Of a stretch of DNA of 26,623 nt, positions 21,256 through 26,460 are shown in pieces (positions within the stretch are counted from its first letter, which is position 1; every line of letters begins with the position of its first letter). The DNA is taken from positions 1-26,623 of the forward strand of contig CAYUGY010000006.1 of NCBI GenBank assembly GCA_964444515.1, read 5' to 3'. The position numbers were made by a program, and so were the translations under genes. The DNA is from JAIXRY01 sp964444515. Its GTDB lineage: Bacteria > Patescibacteriota > Minisyncoccia > Phycocordibacterales > UBA9973. The notes below the pieces were generated by a model. It was not told the DNA's origin and did no database searches. It saw only the letters and a program-made list of their open reading frames with translations.

Positions 21256-21657
21256 ATGAAAACTTTTGATAAGAGAGAGATTGCACTATCAGTTCTAAAA
21301 GATTACAACGAATTGAAGGGACGATCGGAAATGAACAAAGAATCTTCCGCTTCAAAAAAAGAGAATTTTTTTATGAATGTGTTACATAAACACTTCACCA
21401 AACTAAGTGAAAACGACTCATTTGTTATGAACGAAAAAGAGTTTATTTCACAAATTAGTGCAGAATGCAGATTGATTCAACCGAGAAAAGAACCTACTTT
21501 CAAAAAAACAAAGAAGAACATTCAATCGAGTTTTTCTTACATTAAAAGTGTTCTTGCTAACGAAAAGCAACACGTTAATGAAGAGCAACTACGTGGTGTA
21601 TCTGATGAATGGCTTGAAGATATTGGATATCAAACATCTTCTGTTTTTCGAAAGTAA
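21256..21657 (+). CDS. Protein of unknown function, charged and helical
   Basis: The protein has 133 residues, soluble, rich in Lys, Glu, Ser and Asn, with no membrane segment or signal peptide. Its N-terminus MKTFDKREIALSVLKDYNEL and C-terminus EEQLRGVSDEWLEDIGYQ look helical. No family is recognised. A promoter with a consensus -35 and a good terminator flank it closely, so it is a single-gene unit. Its -35 lies next to a near-match DnaA box, so control by DnaA is conceivable but untested. Confidence 0.7.
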   Translation: MKTFDKREIALSVLKDYNELKGRSEMNKESSASKKENFFMNVLHKHFTKLSENDSFVMNEKEFISQISAECRLIQPRKEPTFKKTKKNIQSSFSYIKSVLANEKQHVNEEQLRGVSDEWLEDIGYQTSSVFRK

Positions 21658-21666
21658 TCATTCTTT

Positions 21667-21695
21667 AAAAGACTGGAAATAAACCCAGTCTTTTT
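21667..21695 (+). terminator. Terminator of the unknown gene 21256-21657
   Basis: A 10-bp stem AAAAGACTGG/CCAGTCTTTT (21667-21676 with 21685-21694), 8-base loop, T5 tail. Confidence 0.85.
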
Positions 21696-21707
21696 ATTTT
21701 CTAATAT

Positions 21708-21753
21708 ATAAACAAAAAACCACTTCACTTTCGTGAGGTGGTTTTTTGTTTAT
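21708..21753. terminator. Terminator of the lysozyme-like gene
   Basis: A 21-base inverted repeat (21708-21728 with 21733-21753, one wobble pair) with a TTTC loop; CCACTTCAC core and A6/T6 flanks. It lies 4 bases after the stop on the minus strand. Confidence 0.9.
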
Positions 21754-21757
21754 GAAA

Positions 21758-22402
21758 TTAAGCTTCACCAATGTCATTCATAATCTTCATAACTTCCTTC
21801 GCATATGTCGGAACGACAGATGGTGGGTTATATGACTGTAGAATACCTTTGGTGTCCTTATTCGCATAATGTTGAGCAGTAACAGGATTGTTACCCCCTA
21901 GGTTGCGACCGACGATTTCAATTGAATGGTCCATTGATTTAAAGTTAATTTTACATGATCCAAATCCGAAAGGACTATTTTTCACACTTTTACATGCGTA
22001 TTTTCCTCCGGTCGATTCACGTACCGCAATTGCGGGAATCAGTCTCCAGTCAATATCATTGTCATATGCTACTTGGGCCATCTTCTCTCCAAAGCCTTCA
22101 AGTGGCATATTTCGGTCATGGAAGTATGCGTCGATCTGTGATCCGCGTTCTTTGATAAGGTTAGTAGTATCAAATAATGCCGCATTTTCCGTTGTATTTG
22201 ATTGTAATGAAGTAAGAAACGAGGTACTAGTTGCACTATCGATCGTTCCGAAAGAAAGCGCCGTTGTGAGAAGTGGGACAACAACTAGACCATGTAATGT
22301 TTCTTTTTTGAAAAATCTGTACATAAATGATGATTTTGCTTCATCAAACTCGTGTCGGTGAATTTCTTCTTCTGAAGGGTTACCCCTTAAAAGAAAAAAC
22401 AT
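21758..22402 (-). CDS. Exported lysozyme-like (transglycosylase or glucosaminidase-like) protein
   Basis: The protein has 214 residues. A charged start (EEEIHRHEFDEAKSS) of about 30 residues is followed by a hydrophobic segment (about 37-55, LHGLVVVPLLTTALSFG) that anchors or exports it. The C-terminal half has WRLIPAIAVRESTGGKYAC, with a Glu in the position of the catalytic acid of lysozyme-like transglycosylases, then NSPFGFGSC and SMDHSIEIVGRNLGG, and a late NPPS-VVPTYAKEVMKIM. This is the pattern of lysozyme-fold cell wall enzymes. Two Cys (in KYAC and GSC) could pair. It is transcribed from a promoter inside the secA terminator. The cell-wall cleaving role is inferred from the motif. Confidence 0.7.
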   Translation of the reverse strand: MFFLLRGNPSEEEIHRHEFDEAKSSFMYRFFKKETLHGLVVVPLLTTALSFGTIDSATSTSFLTSLQSNTTENAALFDTTNLIKERGSQIDAYFHDRNMPLEGFGEKMAQVAYDNDIDWRLIPAIAVRESTGGKYACKSVKNSPFGFGSCKINFKSMDHSIEIVGRNLGGNNPVTAQHYANKDTKGILQSYNPPSVVPTYAKEVMKIMNDIGEA

Positions 22403-22431
22403 CCTGTATAAATACCTCGGGATGTATCCCT

Positions 22432-22461
22432 ATTGTAGCACAGAACGATATAAAAAGTCAA
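22432..22461 (-). promoter_or_regulatory. Promoter of the lysozyme-like gene, embedded in the secA terminator
   Basis: Minus strand: TTGACT (22456-22461) lies in the 3' arm of the secA terminator, then an 18-base spacer and extended -10 TGC-TACAAT (22432-22437). Predicted +1 near 22425, leader 23 bases. Confidence 0.7.
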
Positions 22462-22482
22462 CCCTTTTAGGTTGACTTTTTA
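22451..22482. terminator. secA terminator
   Basis: A perfect 13-bp inverted repeat (22451-22463 with 22470-22482), 6-base loop, A5/T5 flanks. The minus-strand T tract also belongs to the -35 region of the next gene. A further small CCTTAT/ATAAGG hairpin (22502-22516) lies between it and the secA stop. Confidence 0.85.
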
Positions 22483-22536
22483 TTAAACTAGTGTCTAATA
22501 TCCTTATATTATAAGGGTTTTTTGAGAAATCCCCAG

Positions 22537-24837
22537 TTATTTTGCCAAATCTATTGTCTTGATTAAAGCGTATGTTTCCTCCTTCAAACGGAGTTCTAGG
22601 TCTTTGTAGAGACGAAGTGCTTCCCTTTTGTACTCTATCAACGGTTCTCGTTGTCCGTAGGCCCGAAGATTGACTGATGAACGGGTGTGATCCATTGTTT
22701 CCAAGTGATCTACCCAAACAGTATCGTTTACATACAAGATAATTCGACGCACCGTGTCCCAAAATTGTTGTTCCCCCACCTTAGTAATCTTTTCTTCGAT
22801 AATACCTGGTAAATCTTCAAAGAATGGTTCCATGTCTTTAGTGAACTCTTTGATGACCTCAATATTGTCTTCGAGCATTGCTCGACGTCTTCCGTATACA
22901 GCATTTCGCTGTGTAGACAAAACATTATCATATTCGAGTGTATGTTTTCTGGCGTCAAAATGAAATCCTTCGATTTTTGTTTGAGCTGTTTCAAGTGCCC
23001 GAGAAATCATCTTGTGTTGAATTGCTTCATCTTCACCGATTCCCAGTGTTTTCATCATACTACCAACTCGTTCTGAGCCAAAAATACGCATGACATCATC
23101 TTCAAGCGAAACAAAGAATTGTGTCTCACCTTTGTCTCCTTGACGTCCAGATCGTCCACGGAGCTGGTTATCGATACGACGAGCTTCGTGTCGCTCTGTT
23201 CCCAAAACATACAAACCTCCAAGATTTCGAATTTCTTCGGCTTCCTCAGGTGTTGCATGTGTTCCCCCAAGTTTGATATCAACTCCACGCCCTGCCATGT
23301 TTGTTGCAACAATTACACTTCCCTTTTTTCCAGCATCTGCAACAATTTCTCCTTCTCGTTCATGGTTCTTGGCATTCAAAATAGTATGCTTCACCCCTTC
23401 ACTGTTTAAATATGCAGAGAGTAGTTCATTTTTTTCAATTGAGACAGTACCAATCAATACCGGTTGTCCCTTCTCTTGTAATTCTTTGACCTTCTTCGCA
23501 ATCGCTTTGAACTTGGCTTTTTCTGTTTGAAAGATCAAATCAGGATTATCGATACGCTGTACCGGCTTGTGTGTTGGAATTGTTTGCACATCAAGGCCGT
23601 ATACTTTATAAAATTCTTCCTTACTTGTTTCAGCAGTACCAGTCATTCCAGAGAGCTTCTTATAGAAACGGAAGAAATTTTGATACGTAATAGATGCAAC
23701 GGTGCGAGATTCTTTTTCAATCTTTACCCCTTCTTTGGCTTCAATCGCCTGGTGTAACCCTTCACTCCAACGTCGCCCTGGTTGCATGCGACCAGTAAAA
23801 CTGTCGACAATAATGATTTCATTGTCTTTGACCACATAATCTTTGTCTTTGTGATACAGTGATTGTGCTCGAACGGCGTTTTCCAAATGGTGAACGTACT
23901 TAATCCCCTTTTCGGTGTAGATATTGGTAACATTCAATGATTTTTCTGTTTTTGTAATACCTACATCAGTCAAAGAAATAGCTTTCATTTTTTCATCAAC
24001 CGTATAATCTTCGTCTTTGATCAATGTCTTTGCGATGCGAGCAAATGTTTTGTAGAGCTCACCTGATTCTTCGTCTGGTTGAGAAATAATAAGTGGTGTA
24101 CGAGCTTCGTCGATCAAGATAGAATCTATTTCATCAACAATGGCAAAATGATACCCACGACTTGCAACAACTTGTTCGAGTGAACCCGCTAAATTATCAC
24201 GCAAGTAGTCGAAACCAAACTCACTATTGGTTCCATAAGTAATATCTGCACTGTATGCTTCTTTTCTACTTGATGAGCGCAAGAAATCATATTCTACCTT
24301 ATATGAACCTTCTTCATCACGCTCTGCATCGTTGCCTTGTGCATTCTTATCATAGAGATATGATTTGTTTTGACCAACAATCACTCCAACAGAAAGTCCA
24401 AGAAAAGAATAAATTTGCCCCATCCATGCAGCATCACGAAGCGCCAAGTAATCATTCACCGTAACAACGTGCACACCTTTACCTTCAAGTGCATTCATGT
24501 ATGCAGGAAGTGTTGCAACCAACGTCTTTCCTTCACCAGTGCGCATCTCTGCGATATTCCCACTATCAATAACTGCACCACCGATAAGTTGCACATCATA
24601 GGGACGTTGGTTCAATGTTCTTTTGACTGCTTCACGAACAAGCGCAAATGCATATGGTGTTATTTTTGATCGGTCCTCACCTTTTTGTAATTTCTCCATT
24701 AATTCTTTGGTTTTCTCAGGAAACTGCACATCAGAAAAAGCAACGATTTCTTGCTCGTAGGAATTGACTTCTGCCACAAAAGAGGCGTATTTACCAAAAG
24801 GATTTTTTGATTTAAATAGACTAGAAAATAATGTCAT
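22537..24837 (-). CDS. secA: Preprotein translocase ATPase SecA
   Basis: The protein has 766 residues, against about 840-900 in most bacteria. It drives Sec-dependent export, here of pilin-like and lysozyme-like proteins. The Walker A is MRTGEGKT (98-105), Walker B region VDEIDSILIDEARTPL, then the preprotein cross-linking domain, SGMTGTAETSKEEF, VATNMAGRGVDIKLGG and RIDNQLRGRSGRQGD of the second nucleotide domain, and the helical wing and scaffold. Around residues 165-195 there is an insertion rich in Asp, Glu and Tyr between GVIVGQ and EAYSADITYGTN. The C-terminal zinc-binding tail is missing, so SecB or lipid contact through it is not expected. The ATG coincides with the predicted transcription start. 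Confidence 0.97.
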   Translation of the reverse strand: MTLFSSLFKSKNPFGKYASFVAEVNSYEQEIVAFSDVQFPEKTKELMEKLQKGEDRSKITPYAFALVREAVKRTLNQRPYDVQLIGGAVIDSGNIAEMRTGEGKTLVATLPAYMNALEGKGVHVVTVNDYLALRDAAWMGQIYSFLGLSVGVIVGQNKSYLYDKNAQGNDAERDEEGSYKVEYDFLRSSSRKEAYSADITYGTNSEFGFDYLRDNLAGSLEQVVASRGYHFAIVDEIDSILIDEARTPLIISQPDEESGELYKTFARIAKTLIKDEDYTVDEKMKAISLTDVGITKTEKSLNVTNIYTEKGIKYVHHLENAVRAQSLYHKDKDYVVKDNEIIIVDSFTGRMQPGRRWSEGLHQAIEAKEGVKIEKESRTVASITYQNFFRFYKKLSGMTGTAETSKEEFYKVYGLDVQTIPTHKPVQRIDNPDLIFQTEKAKFKAIAKKVKELQEKGQPVLIGTVSIEKNELLSAYLNSEGVKHTILNAKNHEREGEIVADAGKKGSVIVATNMAGRGVDIKLGGTHATPEEAEEIRNLGGLYVLGTERHEARRIDNQLRGRSGRQGDKGETQFFVSLEDDVMRIFGSERVGSMMKTLGIGEDEAIQHKMISRALETAQTKIEGFHFDARKHTLEYDNVLSTQRNAVYGRRRAMLEDNIEVIKEFTKDMEPFFEDLPGIIEEKITKVGEQQFWDTVRRIILYVNDTVWVDHLETMDHTRSSVNLRAYGQREPLIEYKREALRLYKDLELRLKEETYALIKTIDLAK

Positions 24838-24843
24838 TTAGAG

Positions 24844-24852
24844 ATTTTACCA
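24844..24852 (-). promoter_or_regulatory. Extended -10 promoter giving a leaderless secA mRNA
   Basis: TGG-TAAAAT on the minus strand (hexamer 24844-24849). The six bases 24843-24838 follow and the A of the ATG is 24837. It lies directly after the T5 that ends the upstream structured element. Confidence 0.6.
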
Positions 24853-24858
24853 TAAAAA

Positions 24859-25023
24859 GTGGCTCATACATAATGAACGTAGTTCGAGGCAAAAGTTCAC
24901 ACAAGAAACTTCTTACAGAAGCTGTACACCTTTTGGATATATTTCTTCGTTACACTCGAAATCTATCTCAAAAGGTCTTGCGTTTGTATCCCACACAAAC
25001 TCACGTCATTATGTATGAGCCAC
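24859..25023 (-). ncRNA. Structured RNA element, copy 1, upstream of secA
   Basis: A perfect 18-bp terminal stem (24859-24876 with 25006-25023) encloses about 130 bases. The core (24909-25004, read on the minus strand) contains hairpins GTTTGT/ACAAAC, CCTTTT/AAAAGG with an inner TTTCG/CGAA stem, and CTTCT/AGAAG with a GTA loop. The same core, about 96 percent alike by eye, recurs at 26470-26566 on the plus strand. Strand is inferred from purine-rich loops on the minus strand and is uncertain. On that strand the terminal stem is followed by T5 and then the secA promoter; on the other strand it runs into the terminator at 25024-25057. An apparent open frame over this stretch is not a gene. Confidence 0.65.
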
Positions 25024-25057
25024 AAAAAAAATCTCCGCTATCGAGGAGATTTTTTTT
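25024..25057. terminator. Terminator of the Lys/Ala-rich mini-protein gene
   Basis: AAAATCTCC/GGAGATTTT-type stem (25024-25036 with 25045-25057) with A8/T8 flanks and an 8-base loop. It works on both strands and touches the end of structured RNA copy 1. Confidence 0.85.
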
Positions 25058-25069
25058 GGAAATTAGATA

Positions 25070-25162
25070 TTAAATCTTTTTCTTTTTTGCTGCTTTTTTA
25101 ACAGTCTTTTTTGCTGCCTTTTTTACTGTCTTTTTCTTAGCTGCTTTCTTTTTTGCTGCCAT
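25070..25162 (-). CDS. 30-residue Lys/Ala-rich histone-tail-like protein
   Basis: The protein has only 30 residues, read from the ATG at 25162: alternating AAKK and TVKK blocks (MAAKKKAAKKKTVKKAAKK, then one more TVKKAA block and a KKKKI end). Nineteen or so residues are Lys or Arg-like basic charge and nearly all others are Ala, Thr or Val. Similar repeats form the tails of bacterial H1-like and HU-like DNA-binding proteins, so binding to DNA or RNA is plausible. The codon choice (mix of AAA and AAG, GCA and GCT) and a terminator 13 bases downstream support a real gene. The AT-rich region with a DnaA box lies directly upstream. Confidence 0.65.
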   Translation of the reverse strand: MAAKKKAAKKKTVKKAAKKTVKKAAKKKKI

Positions 25163-25476
25163 ATAATTTGAAAATAGTTAATGTATTAATTTATGATGCA
25201 ACGACCTTAAATATATTTTTTAAAACTTAATAAATTAATTTAAAAAATTTATAAAAAATTATTTAAAATAATTTATCGCATCACTACATTACTATTATCA
25301 CGCGAAAAAAATTTCATTGCAATATTTTTTTACAAAAAAATGTGGATAACTAATTTTATTTTTATAAATTATTTTTATAAAAAATTTTTTTATATTTTAT
25401 TTTTTTAAATTAATAATTATTTTTATTAAATTATTTTTTATATTTTTTATTTTAATAAAAAATAATATTACACATC
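25163..25476. other. AT-rich gene-free region with a perfect DnaA box, candidate replication origin
   Basis: No reading frame of note is present. Apart from about 25260-25320, nearly every base is A or T, with long alternating runs after 25360. A perfect DnaA box TGTGGATAA lies at 25341-25349, at the edge of the extreme AT tract, and a second perfect one at 25766-25774. This fits a DnaA-box plus DNA-unwinding layout of a bacterial origin. Two boxes only are seen, so the call is tentative. Confidence 0.4.
25341..25349 (-). promoter_or_regulatory. DnaA box (perfect match)
   Basis: TGTGGATAA is the reverse complement of the consensus TTATCCACA. It lies between C/G-containing sequence and about 100 bases of pure A/T. 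Confidence 0.55.
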
Positions 25477-25516
25477 AAAACAAAAACCGTACAACAATGT
25501 GTACGGTTTTTGTTTT
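25477..25516. terminator. Terminator of the unrecognised RNA
   Basis: A perfect 17-bp stem (25477-25493 with 25500-25516), 6-base loop, core CCGTACA/TGTACGG, flanks rich in A or T. Confidence 0.85.
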
Positions 25517-25637
25517 CATATACTTGAAACAGCGGGAGCTAGCTCCACAAACATTTAGTGAGTGCTGCCGCTGATTCAAACATACGAAACGTTTGTTTCA
25601 ACGACTGCACAGTAAGTATACAAGGATTCTCCAAAAA

Positions 25638-25667
25638 CACAATACCCTGCCGAAGCAGGGTATTGTG
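25638..25667 (-). other. 13-bp UUCG hairpin inside the unrecognised RNA
   Basis: Perfect stem (25638-25650 with 25655-25667) capped by UUCG on the minus strand and followed by TTTTT. It is either a stable RNA domain or an early terminator that would give a short RNA of about 80 bases. Confidence 0.75.
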
Positions 25668-25720
25668 AAATGTTTGTGTACAAATAATTCTCATACTAAG
25701 AGCTATTCACTCACGATTAT

Positions 25721-25749
25721 ATCTTAGCAGTTTATATTCAAAAAGTCAA
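25721..25749 (-). promoter_or_regulatory. Promoter of the unrecognised RNA
   Basis: Minus strand: TTGACT (25744-25749), 17-base spacer and extended -10 TGC-TAAGAT (25721-25726), predicted +1 at the G of 25714. Confidence 0.75.
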
Positions 25750-25765
25750 GTAATTCTTTTTATAT

Positions 25766-25774
25766 TGTGGATAA
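25766..25774 (-). promoter_or_regulatory. DnaA box (perfect match) near the unknown RNA promoter
   Basis: A second TGTGGATAA, 17 bases upstream of the -35 of the RNA promoter at 25721-25749 and just past the rnpB terminator. Confidence 0.5.
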
Positions 25775-25777
25775 AAA

Positions 25778-25812
25778 TACAAAACACCTTTCTTTGGAAA
25801 AGGTGTTTTGTA
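25778..25812. terminator. rnpB terminator
   Basis: A 14-bp stem (25778-25791 with 25799-25812) with a 7-base loop, core CACC/GGTG, followed by TATTTTT on the minus strand. Confidence 0.85.
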
Positions 25813-25814
25813 TT

Positions 25815-26099
25815 AGTTTGTACGTGTAAGCCGAATTCTGTTCTAACGATTATGTGTCTAGGCCTGAGATTACTCTAGGGCTCAAGCGATTCAAGTGTAT
25901 ATAAATATACAAATACGATCTTGCACACACGTAAGTATTTTGCCGTTTCAGCCGAATTAAATCGGATCGTTTCTGTTCGCAACTCTATCCTTGCGGACGA
26001 CGGGTGTTACCCGCTACGCTTTCCAGAGATTACTCTCTGAATATGTGTTCGGACTTTCCTCACCTGTCCGAAGACAGGCGCAATCGTTCAGTACAAACC
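25815..26099 (-). ncRNA. rnpB: RNase P RNA
   Basis: The catalytic RNA of RNase P, which trims tRNA 5' ends, about 285 bases. The universal 5' P4 strand GAGGAAAGUCCGAACAC (near 26062-26045) and the 3' partner ACAGAAUUCGGCUUAC (near 25842-25826) are clear. The ends pair as P1 (GGUUUGUAC at 26099-26091 with GUACAAACU at 25823-25815), which sets the limits. A CCUGUC-UUCG-GACAGG hairpin follows near the 5' end. It is shorter than the E. coli RNA (377 bases), so some peripheral helices are absent. Its promoter shares a -35 with the divergent gene at 26186. Confidence 0.95.
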
Positions 26100-26105
26100 G
26101 AAGTC

Positions 26106-26134
26106 AATATACCACATAAAGAAAGATTTGACAA
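26106..26134 (-). promoter_or_regulatory. rnpB promoter (shares its -35 with the gene at 26186)
   Basis: Minus strand: TTGTCA (26129-26134), 17-base spacer and extended -10 TGG-TATATT (26106-26111), predicted +1 at 26099, the first base of P1. Confidence 0.8.
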
Positions 26135-26156
26135 TATATATTAAACTCTGTATATT
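26128..26156 (+). promoter_or_regulatory. Promoter of the small membrane protein gene
   Basis: TTGACA (26128-26133), 17-base spacer, TATATT (26151-26156), predicted +1 near 26163, leader 23 bases. Confidence 0.75.
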
Positions 26157-26185
26157 AATTACGGACATCAAAAACAATTAAGTTC

Positions 26186-26413
26186 ATGTATAAAAAACAC
26201 ATTCTTTTATTTATTGCATGTTTTATGGCATCGATTACGTTTTTTCTTCTACCTCCGTTTGCATATTTTCAGGCAATATTATTAGGAATATCCTTCGGAA
26301 CACTTGGAATTAATCACTTTGTTCTCACATTCCTTATTCTTTGTTTTTTCGAAGCAATGATACTGTATGCTGTATTTATAAAATACGGCAAAAAATCACA
26401 CATGAATGTGTGA
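26186..26413 (+). CDS. Small two-helix membrane protein
   Basis: The protein has 75 residues: a basic start (MYKKH), two hydrophobic stretches (about 6-38, broken by a Pro pair, and 45-66), and a basic tail (KYGKKSH). It has no cleavable signal motif and no recognised family. A good promoter (26128-26156) gives a 23-base leader without a Shine-Dalgarno site. The TGA stop is inside the terminator stem, so coding sequence and terminator overlap. It diverges from rnpB and is followed by the second structured RNA element. Confidence 0.7.
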   Translation: MYKKHILLFIACFMASITFFLLPPFAYFQAILLGISFGTLGINHFVLTFLILCFFEAMILYAVFIKYGKKSHMNV

Positions 26414-26420
26414 TTTTTTT
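26391..26420 (+). terminator. Terminator containing the stop codon of the small membrane protein
   Basis: Stem AAATCACACA/TGTGTGATTT (26393-26402 with 26407-26416) with a TGAA loop and T8; the TGA stop at 26411-26413 is part of the 3' arm. Confidence 0.85.
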
Positions 26421-26460
26421 TATTTTCCATTATTCTATAAATCTTAATAAAAGTACTTAG

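Larger units (their letters stand above)
25477..25714 (-). ncRNA. Unrecognised structured RNA with a long-range pseudoknot
   Basis: A promoter at 25721-25749 predicts a start at 25714 and a terminator ends at 25477, giving about 236 bases with no reading frame. Segment a GTGAGTG (25714-25708) pairs with CACTCAC (25564-25558), and b CACAAACATTT (25678-25668) pairs perfectly over 11 bases with AAATGTTTGTG (25556-25546). The order a, b, a', b' with only one base between a' and b' makes a pseudoknot. Between lie a 13-bp hairpin capped by C(UUCG)G (25638-25667), a GAAAC/GTTTC hairpin, and a 3' domain closed by TATACTT/AAGTATA and CAGCGG/CCGCTG with an inner GGAGC/GCTCC hairpin. It is not rnpB and shows no tmRNA tRNA-like end or SRP core. 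Confidence 0.7.

Noticed and set aside
24859..25023. Insertion sequence or MITE defined by the 18-bp inverted ends
   Set aside because: The second copy of the core lacks these ends, no target-site duplication is evident, and no transposase is nearby; a structured RNA explains the pairing better.
24831..25073. 80-codon plus-strand open frame over structured RNA copy 1
   Set aside because: It lies fully on the 18-bp terminal stem, the conserved hairpins and the terminator, and the same stretch recurs as an RNA-like core at 26470 where the frame is not kept. It is not a gene.
25200..25470. CRISPR array or tandem repeats in the AT-rich region
   Set aside because: Similar A/T words recur, but there is no regular unit or spacing.
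25477..25714. tmRNA
   Set aside because: No tRNA-like acceptor and T-arm pair, no CCA-type end, and no convincing tag reading frame ending in a hydrophobic tail; the length is also short.
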